Assembly (NCBI RefSeq): GCF_001625215.2 | Contig: NC_030385.2 | Location: 44,789,598-44,853,597 of the forward strand | Reading direction: 5' to 3' | Source: Daucus carota subsp. sativus | Taxonomy: Eukaryota > Streptophyta > Magnoliopsida > Apiales > Apiaceae | Length of the DNA: 64,000 bases | Shown here: one piece after another, positions 30,960 through 41,412 of the stretch | Numbering within the stretch: position 1 is the stretch's first letter | How the letters are laid out: each line of letters opens with the position of its first letter | The notes under the pieces: generated by a model | What the model saw: only the letters and a program-made list of their open reading frames with translations | Database searches by the model: none | What the model was told of the DNA's origin: nothing | Translations under genes and position numbers: made by a program

Positions 30960-33605
30960 GCGAAAAAGAAGGGGTCAAAATTTGCTCCACAAGATCATTC
31001 TTTGAATCAATTGAATGTTTTAACATATTTTTACAAAGAAGTAACTAATCATATGTACTTACAGTTTCATAGTTGTCCTCGACGATTTTTCATATGCTGA
31101 AACCGCTGGATAATTGATTCATTTAGCACACCATCGAACACTGCTTTTTCAATATATGTAACGAGACTATCATTCAGCAGCTGATCTCCCATCCGATTCC
31201 TTAGCCTACTTTTCACAATCTTCATTGCAGAGAATGCTCTTTCAACACTTGCAGTAGAAACTGGTAATATCAGTGCCAATTTTATAAGTAAGTAGATCAA
31301 AGGATATACCATGTCCTTCTTTGTTTGAACTAACTTTTCTGCAAGAACAGCGATCCCATTTAAAATTAAAAATTCATTGTCAGACCGCATATCAAAAATA
31401 TAAGTACCCAACTGGTTTCCCAACATCATAAGCTCTACTGAGGAGAAGTCGTTTGGATAAAATTGAGCCAGCCGAATTAATTTTTTCTTGTCAAAAGCAG
31501 CAAATGCATCATTTGGACTCAAACAGGACATACAAAGCAGTAGTTCCATGTTAGATTCATTAAAACGAGTGTTGAGCTCTTGAAGTTGCATATCCAAAAC
31601 ACCATAAAAGAATTCCACCTTATAATAATGTATATTTGTAACCTGGTGCACTTTACGTCGAGAACGTCCTTTCATTTGAAAATTATCTTCCATGTTTGGG
31701 CAAATGATATTAAATTTCTCACAGAACATAGAAACTTCTGCTAATAAATCATCCCAGCCATCATCCCTTAGCATTTGTATCCTTAACTTTGATAATTTCA
31801 CTAATTTCATTGCATTCACAATATCCTGGTCTTTTCTTTGCAACGAAATCGATAATTCATTTGTAATGCCCAAAACATTCTTCATTAAGTGCAAACTATA
31901 AACAAAATCAAAAGATTGTACAAACTCCAACAAAGCAGAGGCTTCAGCTCTTTGTTCAGAACTCGGGCCATCATCAACAATAGTATCAAGAACATCAATA
32001 ACAGATTCAAACATATTAATAAGAGATAGAAGTGTACCATAATGTGAGCCCCATCGTGTATCTCCGGCTCTTTTCAGAGTTGTTTCCTGATTTAATCCAT
32101 GTCCACTTGCAAGTTCTCCAATTGCTAATGCTTCATATATATGAATAGCTTGACGATCTCGAAGTATATCTCGACGCTTACAAGAAGCTCCAACAACATT
32201 CACTAAATTTGCAATCATGTTAAAGAGGCTCCCAACATGAACATTATTTTTAGCAATAGCAACTAATGTGAGTTGGAGTTGGTGAGCAAAACAATGGATG
32301 TAATGAGCTGATTCATTTTCTCTCATAATTAAACTTTTTAAGCCATTAAACTCCCCCCTCATGTTACTCGCCCCATCGTAGCCTTGTCCCCTTATCCTGG
32401 ATATACTCAATCCATGCTTGGCAAACAATGAATCAATGCATACTTTAAGTGACGCAGCATTTGTATTGGGAACATGTGCAATACCAATAAATCTCTCAAT
32501 TACATGACCTCTTTTATCAACATACCTCAAGATAACAATCATTTGTTCTTTCACTGATATATCACGTGATTCATCAATCAAAATAGCAAACAAATCATCT
32601 CCTAAATCATGAATAATATAATTAAGAGTTTCTACCGCAGAAGCATTGACAATGTCATGTTGAATGTCTGGAGACGATATCTTAAGATTGCCAGGAGCAT
32701 TTTTCCCAACAACTCCATCAATTTCCTTATTATGTGCAGCCAGAAATTTTAATATTTCAAGAAAATTTCCTTGATTTATTGATCCATCAGATTCATCATG
32801 ACCACGTAAAGCAATACCTTGTCTTAAAAGAAAACGGAGACAATCAACTGAAGCACCCAAACGAATTCGATATTCATTTTTAATCTGCTCTGAATGCCTA
32901 TTTAATGTCACATCTATATGCTGATTTTGTTTCATCAAATCTTCACATTTTCTCCGGGCTTGATTATGTCCACTGTTAGGACCTCCTACGTGCAAATCTA
33001 ATCTCTCTTTTTTGTTCCAAGCATCAAAACCCTCTTTAACAAAAGCATCCCCACTTTGTTTATTATCAGACTTAAAAAGATAACAATACAGGCAAAACGC
33101 AGCTTCTTTTTCTACACTATACTCCAACCACAATTTATATTCATTGAACCAATTAAGATTGAAACGTCGTAACAAATTCTCAATTTTACGTTTCTTAAAA
33201 TTATGAGATGGTTGACATGCTCCTTTCTGTAAATAAGCTCTTCTTACCTTATCTTTGAGATTGGGATGATAATCTGAAATTGGAATTCGCAACCCGGGAT
33301 CTGCAGGAAGGTTGCCCAATTCAACTTCTTGTTCTTCAACGGGAGCTCTGCTTCTTGTTACAAACTTATCCATTCTTGTTTTGTGCTTTAGTGGGTGGGT
33401 GAATATTGTAAAGTGGTAGGTGAAAAGTAGAGGGGAGTGGGTTTTGTTACTTTAGTCTTTACTGCTTTATTTTTTGTTTATACAGAGGGGTCAACCCAAT
33501 TTTTAATAAGGGTTCAAAATTTATTATAATAATAATTATATACATAAAATTAAAATTTTTATGGGTTCAAGTGACCCCTATATCATGGCCATAGCTACGC
33601 CTCTG
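30960..33605 (-). mobile_element. hAT transposon with open transposase gene (left end unresolved)
   Basis: The transposase gene at 31067-33373 is followed on its 5' side by a typical hAT end at 33586-33605, which reads CAGAGGCGTAGCTATGGCC on the minus strand. The words GGGGTCAA and its inverse occur near both ends (about 30975 and 33567), as in Tip100-like hAT elements. I could not find a matching left terminal repeat, so the left boundary given is only a guess. Confidence 0.7.
31067..33373 (-). CDS. hAT transposase (TTF zinc finger, DUF4371, hAT dimerisation), 768 aa
   Basis: A single open frame of 768 codons. The N-terminus has a TTF-type zinc-finger region (about 70-150, WLEYSVEKEAAFCLYCYLF). 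The body is the DUF4371 region typical of 'zinc finger MYM-type protein 1-like' transposases. The likely acidic catalytic triad is Asp267 (ILIDES), Asp333 (GQGYDGASNM) and Glu711 (STASVERAFSAMK). The C-terminal hAT dimerisation region is at about 700-745. Such enzymes excise and insert hAT elements and leave 8-bp duplications like the several seen nearby. It lies between SRP-A and SRP-B in the same orientation as both. The frame is unbroken and all three acidic residues are present, so it may still be functional, though activity cannot be judged from sequence. It could instead be host-domesticated; the neighbouring transposon end argues against that. Confidence 0.93.
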   Translation of the reverse strand: MDKFVTRSRAPVEEQEVELGNLPADPGLRIPISDYHPNLKDKVRRAYLQKGACQPSHNFKKRKIENLLRRFNLNWFNEYKLWLEYSVEKEAAFCLYCYLFKSDNKQSGDAFVKEGFDAWNKKERLDLHVGGPNSGHNQARRKCEDLMKQNQHIDVTLNRHSEQIKNEYRIRLGASVDCLRFLLRQGIALRGHDESDGSINQGNFLEILKFLAAHNKEIDGVVGKNAPGNLKISSPDIQHDIVNASAVETLNYIIHDLGDDLFAILIDESRDISVKEQMIVILRYVDKRGHVIERFIGIAHVPNTNAASLKVCIDSLFAKHGLSISRIRGQGYDGASNMRGEFNGLKSLIMRENESAHYIHCFAHQLQLTLVAIAKNNVHVGSLFNMIANLVNVVGASCKRRDILRDRQAIHIYEALAIGELASGHGLNQETTLKRAGDTRWGSHYGTLLSLINMFESVIDVLDTIVDDGPSSEQRAEASALLEFVQSFDFVYSLHLMKNVLGITNELSISLQRKDQDIVNAMKLVKLSKLRIQMLRDDGWDDLLAEVSMFCEKFNIICPNMEDNFQMKGRSRRKVHQVTNIHYYKVEFFYGVLDMQLQELNTRFNESNMELLLCMSCLSPNDAFAAFDKKKLIRLAQFYPNDFSSVELMMLGNQLGTYIFDMRSDNEFLILNGIAVLAEKLVQTKKDMVYPLIYLLIKLALILPVSTASVERAFSAMKIVKSRLRNRMGDQLLNDSLVTYIEKAVFDGVLNESIIQRFQHMKNRRGQL

Positions 33606-33613
33606 TCTATGAG

Positions 33614-34393
33614 TTGGGGTGTACGCGGGTCGGGTTGGGCCGGTTTAAACTTTTTATCGATCCAACCCATTAAATTTGGTTTGCCAATTTTCGAACCCAA
33701 CCCATTAAAATAATTTTTTAACCCAACCCAATTTGTCGTATAACGGGTTGGGTTGGGTTGGACTGGTTTGTACGGGTTACTAACTATTAAATTCTGAAAA
33801 TAAAAACTCTACGATATAAAAAAAAGAAACAAACAGAGTCAAAAAAATGTTTAGAATTTGGTGGAGGTAAAACAATACAGATTAATAGCTGTGCATGTGG
33901 AGGGATTGTGGTCCCTCTTTGTAATTCTTATTTTTACAGCATAGGAAATTCTGATATTACTTGTATTTTTCTGTACTGATGTGACCAAAATGTTTATTAT
34001 GGTTGATGAGAACACTAACTTCCAACTTAATCTTTGTTCATGTTACATTAGAATAAAAGTAGAAAAACAAATGGTTATATATTATCAGAACATGTATATC
34101 ATCAGGTACTAGTCACTCACTCAACTACTAAATTGATAAGTATGAGCATGCAAAAAACACAACAAAAACTAACCTTATTATATAAAGTATATATTATATA
34201 TTTTTATTGAAATACCCTCGGGTTGGGTTGGGTCGGCCCAGTAAAATCTAAAACCATACCCAACACATTAAAGTCGGGTTGGAGCCGATTCAACCCAATT
34301 AAGTAACGGTTTAAAATTTTCGGTTTGATTCGACTGAAAATAAGATCGGTTTGGGTCAGGTTAAACGGTTTGGACAACCCGTGTACACTCCTA
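33614..34393. mobile_element. Non-autonomous hAT element, 780 bp, with 8-bp target duplication
   Basis: The left end TTGGGGTGTACGCGGGT mirrors the right end ACCCGTGTACACTCCTA with few mismatches. Identical flanks TCTATGAG lie at 33606-33613 and 34394-34401. The left flank starts at the very next base after the transposase-bearing hAT element ends (33605). Arms are full of GGGTTGGGTTGG and AACCCAACCC words. Confidence 0.92.
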
Positions 34394-34401
34394 TCTATGA
34401 G

Positions 34402-35177
34402 CATGGGATCGTCAGATTAGTAACAATCAAACCGAATATCTTATTTTCCAGATCAACAAAATTTCATTTTGATTTCGATCTAGTCCGATATCCATTTCAA
34501 TTAGATTAAAGAATTGGATTATCGAAACTCGAATTAGCTACGTTTAGTTAAATTTTGTTTATAAATTATTAATTAATTTAATTATGTTTTGATCCATTAT
34601 AATTATTTTTAAGAATTATAAATTGATTATAGGCTCTTCAAAAACTAAAATTTTAGAATTTGACAATTACAAACTTATTTTTTATATTTATTTTGATTTA
34701 ACAAAAAAAATCGAATCCCATCATATTCACATCAATATCATTAATTATAATATTTCATGCATATTATAATTAACCTGAAAGAGATATCATAAAATTTAGA
34801 AAAATATATATATATGGGTTATGTTCAGAAGAGAACCATCAGAGTGATAACCATAGAACCCTACCTAAATAACCCTTAGCTAGGGTTCTGCAGCAGAACT
34901 TCACATGCAAAAAAATGTCAATATCTATATATTATATTTAAATTATTTTTGAATACACACAACAATGAAAAAATATGAAAAAAAAACATGTATTTAGATT
35001 TAAATCCAGGGACAATCAACCCAAATCATGACATAGACACTTTGATAAATAGAACATAATTCAAATCTCAAAATTCAGATGATAAATATATGATAAACTT
35101 AAAACAATAACAATGCTTCTGATGAAAAAAGTTGCATACTCACACTAAAGGCTCAAGAATCTGCGAAAATCATGTGT
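34402..35177. other. Intergenic DNA and 3' flank of SRP-B
   Basis: AT-rich sequence without a supportable gene. The right end should be the 3' untranslated region of SRP-B. Confidence 0.5.
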
Positions 35178-37133
35178 TCAAGTAGGATTAAGCACCTGTC
35201 CAATAAATTGCACACTTCCGGTATTGTTTTCTCTGATGACGAACAAGAATGGGTGGTCTGCGACAAAGTCAATATAAGCTATTAGACATAATCGAACTTT
35301 AGAAACAGATGCAGCAGCAGCTTCAGTGCCTTGTTCATCAACTTCAATGAAGGATTTATGAAATATGCGAGAAACACAGAGCTTTGGACCCACAGGAGAA
35401 TCCGCCATCTCGGTAAGGCCATCATTCCTGGTAAAGGGCAAGACCAGGCCTAGTTCCTTTAAAACATCAGATGCTTCAAACTCAAATGAGAACTTAAATT
35501 TTGGAACGTGGAAGGCGCCAACTTCTACTTCCTGATATGGAATATGGCGCTCCAGGAATCCAGGTACGGAACCAAATTTCTCTACTAATCTGGGCAACCC
35601 ATCTTTTGCATCCGGAAGAAAGATGTACATTGAAAATTGGCGTTTGTCACCTTGTTTATAAGGAAGCCCCAACACTTTGAAACCGTTGAAAACCCTGATC
35701 AATTGCTTTTTCTTGTTGCTGGTCATGAAGGGGACCTGAATTGAGCTGCCATCGAGGAGGTGGAACTCATTGTCTTTTGTCCTGGATGCATCAAACTCGC
35801 AACTCCATGCTCCTTTAAAATAGAGGGCGTTGGCAAAAACAAGCTTAGTTGAGCTGTCAACTGATCCTGAAGGAAGAATCTCTTTGATAAGGCCCTTAGT
35901 CTCCTTTTCGGCCCAGGAATTCACTACATTTCTTGCGTCTTCCTCCTGAAAAGAGCGGAAAAATTAAATCACATCACCTACATTCATATGACAAATATAA
36001 TGACGAACCACATATGACCTTAAAAAATAGTATGTATTTATCATAAATTGAAACAAGAGTATGTTATTAGCAAAAAAAACAAAGACAGGAAACAGAGGTA
36101 TGCAGAATTTCGTATAGATTGTGTAGCTTAATACAATTCCAAACCAAGTAGAATTCTGAAATGCTGCATATATAGTACTAAAGTAAATCTATCTTACTGC
36201 AGAAAAATTTGTCCAAAATGGGAAAAACTAATTTTATAGTTCTCTGAAATTCTCAGTTCAACACATTGTTCTCTTCAATTGAATTTTAGCGCATAATACC
36301 CAAATATTGATTTCCCTGATTCAAAATGCCTGAAATTCATCACCACTGCCGCGTATAAATAACACTTTACAAAGGTTGTCCCGGGCCCGGGTTCGACTCA
36401 TCCGAAAAGTATTAGAACATTTGTAACGCATATAAGCCTGCATTGTCAAAAAAAAAAATACTCCCTCCGTCCCTTTTTACATGTCCCTTTTGAAATTTTT
36501 TTTTGTCCCAAATTACTTGTCCACTTCTCTTTTCAAAGCAACTTTTTGTATGTTTTTTCAAAATGTAACAACTTCCAATGTTTGACTAGCATATATATAT
36601 ACACAACTCTATCTAATTCATTACATTTATTAGGGATATGTATGAAAACAAGATATCCACCTAACATTTTCTTAAGATGCGTTATTTTTTCAAAAGGGAC
36701 AAGTAAAAAGGGACGGAGGGAGTATATAAAAAATACTGTATGAAGTGGCCCTCACCTTGCTTTCAAAATCAACCTGACGACATGCGGCTTTGTACACAGT
36801 TTCAACAACCTCTTTGAAAGAAGGCTTGAGAGTGAGTGACTTCTGAAGCCAAACACCATTGGCTAAGGACAAACAAGGACCACTGGAGGAGGAATCTTTG
36901 GCGAAAACCCGATCGACGATACTTGAATAAAGATAGTTAAGCTCATCTATAGTTCTGGCATTAAGAAAAGAGAGAAGTTGATCAAGGGTTTGGCCACTCG
37001 AACCAGCTGCAACCAAGCCAAGAATAACTTGTATGGAAATTGGAGAGAAGACAAGGTTTGAATCTTTGCCATAGTTTAAAAGAATGTGCTTTGACAGGTT
37101 TAGTGAAACATCAACTTGTTCTTGTTGAGCCAT
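35178..37133 (-). CDS. Serpin SRP-B, apparent hybrid of C/E-type exon 1 and A-type exon 2
   Basis: A two-exon serpin (37133-36756 and 35945-35178; 381 aa) with intact frame and GT-AG junction. Exon 1 (MAQQEQVDVSLNLSKHILLN) is nearly identical to SRP-C/E, with only a few changes. Most of exon 2 ([32 protein letters not shown]-like stretch) follows SRP-A. The very end (RENNTGSVQFIGQVLNP) again resembles C/E. The hinge GTEAAAAS is canonical. The loop is VSKVRLCLIAYI, three residues shorter than in SRP-A, with Cys at the predicted P1 (RL/C/L). The upstream ATG used in SRP-C/E is TTG here, so the start is MAQQ. The 810-bp intron holds a Stowaway MITE. It is likely a cytosolic protease inhibitor with altered specificity, but its target is unknown. 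Confidence 0.92.
36461..36722. mobile_element. Stowaway MITE, 262 bp, in the SRP-B intron
   Basis: The left end CTCCCTCCGTCCCTTTTTAC is matched inversely by the right end GTAAAAAGGGACGGAGGGAG. TA flanks both sides (36459-36460 and 36723-36724). The near-perfect ends show a younger copy than the one at 4936. SRP-C/E introns lack it. Confidence 0.93.
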
Positions 37134-37139
37134 TGACAA

Positions 37140-39389
37140 GTTATAGAATAATAGAAATGATCATCTCCCTTCTATCCCTATTTATTTAGAATAAAATGAG
37201 CCAAATCCATATAAAAATACAAAAACGGTTACAAAATGAGCTGGATTTCACTACTTCTAAAAGGATAGAGACTGAGCTGGATCCCAATACCGTCTAAAAA
37301 GATACATAGAATGTACTGGATTCCACTATCTTTAGAAATAGATAGAGACGGGCGGATAGAGACTAAGTTGGATCCCACTACCTCCTAGAAAAATATAAAA
37401 AATGTGTTGGATTCCACTACCTCAAAAACAAATAGAGACGAGTTGGATCCCACTACCACCTAGAGTACATAGAATGTGTTGGATTCCACTATTTCAAAAA
37501 ACGGATAGGCAATGATCTTGATGCATTACTTTCAAGAAAGAGATAAAAAAAAATGAGTTTGATTGAGGGAAGCAGGGGTGAGCAAAAATTCTCCGAACCG
37601 ACCGAAACCGGCCGATCCAATCCGTCCAAACCGAATTTAACGGTTTAATAATGGTTTGGTTTGGTTATGGTTTCAAATTTTAAATACCGAATTATTTCGG
37701 TTTGGTTTCGGTTTTTACCTCCAAACCGATCGATAAATCCGAACCGAACCGAATGTGTAGATTTAAACATTAATATACATGTGCTAATAATGTAATACTA
37801 AAAATAAATTTATAATCTACAAAAAAATGTAAAATCTTAAACATATAAAAGGTATCCTAGTAAAGATTTTCTTTAAAAATATTATTTATTCTATTTTATG
37901 ATATTAATTTTGATGTATGTATTATGATTTTATTCTTTTTATATATATTTTTATAAAATTATACGAATAACATTTTTTTTATTTTCTTCCGTCTCTTTTT
38001 ATTTATCAAGCTAATATATTGTTGTATCCTCTTTAAATATGATTAAATAGAAAATATAAATTGAATTTTTCATTCCTTATTTTTCAAGTTAAAATTTAAT
38101 TTTGTTGCTAACTTTGTTTTACATTTAAAAAACGGTTTAAACCGAAACCAAACCGAGCTAAAACGGATTGGTTTGGTTTGGATTTTAAACATAATGGTTT
38201 GGTTTTGGATTGAGATTTTGAAAAACCGATTATTTCGGTTTGGTTTGGTTTAGACCCTCCAAACCGTCCAAACCTGCCGATGCTCACTCCTAGAGGGAAG
38301 CATACAAAAACAAATACCAAATCCCACTATTTTCATAGGAAAACCGATGAAGAATGTGCAAACCTCAAAAATGGATACAAAATGAGTTGGATTCCTTTAT
38401 CTCTTTTTTTTTATAGCTATATCAACTTATTTTCTTTCAACGGATAAGTCTAATAACAAATTTTGAAAGTTAAAACATCAGTTTGAAATTTTAGGGGTGA
38501 TCGATATTCAAGTAATGTCATTGGACAATAGAGTTTAACCCTTATCAGGTAGATTCCCCGATCTTGTGAAGGTAGATGTTGAATTAAATATTAATATGGA
38601 TTTTGCTAATAATATCAATATGAGCCAGATTCACAAAAAGATACAATAACGGTTATAATATGAGTTGGACTTCACTACCTCTAAGATGGATAGAGACTTA
38701 GTCCCACTATCTCTCCGAAAAATAGTGAGAATGTGTTGGATTCCACTACCTCTAACAATGTATGGAGACCGAGCTGGAACCATTACCTCCTAGAATAATA
38801 TACAAAAATGAGCTGAGGGAAGCATACAAAAATAAATACCAAATCACACTATGTCATAGAATAATCAATGAAGAATGATCTAATCTAAAAAACGGATATA
38901 AAATGAGTTTGATTTTTTTACCTCCTTTTTTCGTTAGCTATATCTATACTTATTATTTTTCTAACAAATAAGTCTATAATAATAAATTTTGGGATGACCG
39001 AGAGTTAAAACATCAGTTTGAAAATTTTAGGAGTGAACAATATTTAAGCAATGTCATTGGACGATAGAGTATTAACCATAATTAGATTTCACAATCTTAT
39101 ATAGGTATATGTCGAATTAAATATTAATATGAATTTGGCTAAAAATATCATTAAGAACTTTTTATTTATTTGAATCCTGAGACATGGTATGAATTTTATA
39201 AAATCATTTTGTATATTAAATTGTTTTGTTTCGTAAATTAAATTGTTTGAGTTTTAAAAGTTAAAATAAATAGTTTTGTTGGCAACATTTGGTGGGATAA
39301 TATTTATATATCACAAAATTTTAATCAGTATGAATGTCTTATTATAGTAGTATAATAATTATTATCAGCAAAAAAATTATATAATAACC
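37140..39389. repeat. Repeat-rich 5' flank of SRP-B, shared with other serpin flanks
   Basis: The first ~400 bp hold degenerate copies of a ~37-bp motif containing GAGTTGGATCCCACTACC and GGATAGAGACT. The part after the hAT insertion (38300-39389) is homologous to 47400-48900, 51380-52920 and 56160-57660. Two internal stretches (about 38295-38570 and 38820-39060) resemble each other. No gene is present apart from the inserted hAT element at 37573. Confidence 0.7.
37573..38292. mobile_element. Non-autonomous hAT element, 720 bp, with 8-bp target duplication
   Basis: The left end CAGGGGTGAGCA mirrors the right end TGCTCACTCCTA except at the outermost bases. Flanks GAGGGAAG are identical (37565-37572 and 38293-38300). 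Arms are made of GGTTTGGTTT and AACCGAACCG words. The homologous flank of SRP-C (near 47410) lacks it, which confirms the boundaries. Confidence 0.92.
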
Positions 39390-40339
39390 AAACACTACAA
39401 CAGATTCAGCATCACACAACGGTTTTTGCCCGTTGTCTGAGACCACGGAAAACCGTGGTCTATCGAGACGCCGTCCGATATGCGTATCAGACAACGGTGC
39501 GCACCGTTGTGTGATAGTGCTGAACACGATGGTTTACGTTAAAAAAATTATTGTGCAACACCCAGAACCAACAACCTTTTCTCTTAAACGTGGTGTTGTT
39601 AGAAACTCTTCATTACAATAGTTGTTTTCAAAAATGATGTTGTTAGAGAGGATATCCACAACAGTTTTTGGATATATTTACTTGTTAATAAGAGTATCAG
39701 ACAAGATTGTTTGCGTTATAGAGGCTTGTGTTTTAGTACCTTGCACAACTGGTTTAGAGTACTGGTCACTTGTGTAAAGCTCCTTATAACAATAGTTTAT
39801 ATAATGAAACAATTGTGTGAAAGCTCTTCTACAACGGTTTTTGTCCCGAATGCTCGAATAATATTGATTTAGACAATGGTTTGTTACTACTATATACTTA
39901 TTTGTATATGTCTTAGACAACGATTTTATTCTTAAAATTGTGTTGTTTGTGGGGCCTGAGACAATACTTTTTATCACAGTAACCATTGTATAATGTTGTT
40001 TATAACAATTGTCATTTACATGTCTCATTAGTTAAAAATATCATAGACAATGGTTTTACCACAGTGACCATTGTATTATGTAACTTGTAACAATGGCCAT
40101 TTCATTGTCCCATTAGCTAAAAGTAAAACCATGAATCAAATAAACTAGACTAGACAATATAATTAACAATGCCAAAAATTGGTAAACAAAAGTTTTCATT
40201 ACCATCATAACAACCAACCAAGTACAAACAAAATATCAATTACCAATATCCACCAACTAAATATCCACCAACTAATTATATTTACCAACTAATATTCACC
40301 TTTCAACCAACAATTCCATCCAACAAACATACGGATTTA

Positions 40340-41070
40340 TACCCTGCTTCTAACTCATCTTTATACATTGATCGTGCCTTTTCCCATGGTCGTTCATTGA
40401 TTGACTCTTCCCATATTACACGATCTCCCTTGCACTGTTCGCAAGTATTCATTCCCTGTAATTGATAAACACTTACAATTAAAGCTCTTAATAAGATACA
40501 TAACGGAAAATAGATAGCTTTCTATATATTTATATCGACAATCAATATGGACTATGAACTTTATACCTAACAGAAATACAGAACTTGTAACACGGATTCT
40601 CCAACAGAAATAGGCTAAAGGCATTTATGTAGCATTAGGTCACTAAAAAATATTTGAAGTACTATAATATCTTTGCATTTTATATTTTGCACTATTTATA
40701 TGCAGAAAAACAATACTGTCTATAGTCAAGACCGTGTATTCCATTTTCATATCAAATAAGATACATAAATAAGAACAGGGCAAAAATACATGTAGAAATA
40801 GAAGCTAGAAAATAAAATTGAAGAATGCACATATCTCTTGGTCTCTCTACCAAGTTTAGTACTGGTCAACATGTATATTAAAGCAATTCATAACTAGTAA
40901 ACGATTCAATATTTACCTTGCCATCACACTGGGAACAATCTTTTTTAGATTTTTCTATTCCGCATTCTGTACATAAGAGTGTAACCTGTTCCCCTGCAAC
41001 TTGGGCAAGGCAGTTCCCTTATATACAAAACCACGACCTTGGCTTTATAGTGACAGAATCTGAAGTTTCC
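40340..41070 (-). pseudogene. Captured fragment of a Cys-rich (CxxC) host gene, two exons with intron
   Basis: Two exon-like pieces lie inside the CACTA element. Piece 1 (41070-40917) has [20 protein letters not shown] and a GT donor (GTAAAT). Piece 2 (from 40455 to about 40340) follows an AG acceptor in matching phase and reads GMNTCEQCKGD, then VIWEESINERPWEKARS. The repeated CxxCxG pattern resembles the zinc-binding Cys-rich region of DnaJ-like proteins, but I do not recognise the parent gene. One in-frame stop is seen in piece 1. The retained intron shows that genomic DNA was captured, not cDNA. Confidence 0.65.
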
Positions 41071-41136
41071 CTGAGATTGAAACATGTGACAAAAGAATGT
41101 CAAATCACAGGTAGCATAATATTTTAGATTAATACA

Positions 41137-41412
41137 ATCATACCCGACACAAATCACGACCCCTGTAAGTAGAATGTCAATATTGGGATGCATAGTCAAG
41201 CAATAAACTCCACTTAGGTGATCATGGTAAGACCTGATAACCTTTAGAAGGTGGAGAAATATCAATAATTAAGTTTATTAGAAACACTAGCATAGCCATA
41301 GTCCATAAAAAAGGTTTTTATAAAACCTTATTTTATTCAAGATCCCAGCATTTAACTTATTTGTCATCACCCGCAAAGAACATATAGGTACGTCTCTTAC
41401 TAACAACAAGGC
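41137..41412 (-). pseudogene. PRL1: Captured PRL1 (WD40) gene fragment, two exons with intron
   Basis: Exon A (41412-41327) encodes SKRRTYMFFAGDDK, then VKCWDLE and NK, with two stops where PRL1 has Gln. Exon B (from 41241 to about 41137) encodes [19 protein letters not shown] and NIDILLTG, then drifts out of frame within the GRD-CRVW segment. These match the WD repeats of Arabidopsis PRL1 (SAGDDKQVKCWDLEQNKVIR...), a spliceosome-associated WD40 protein. The intron between them (41326-41242) has GT and AG ends and phase 0 as expected. It is a broken passenger inside the CACTA element and not a functional gene. Confidence 0.85.

Noticed and set aside
40394-40624. 76-codon minus-strand ORF in the CACTA element
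   Set aside because: It overlaps the captured CxxC exon in a different frame and has no domain; the CxxC frame explains the sequence better.
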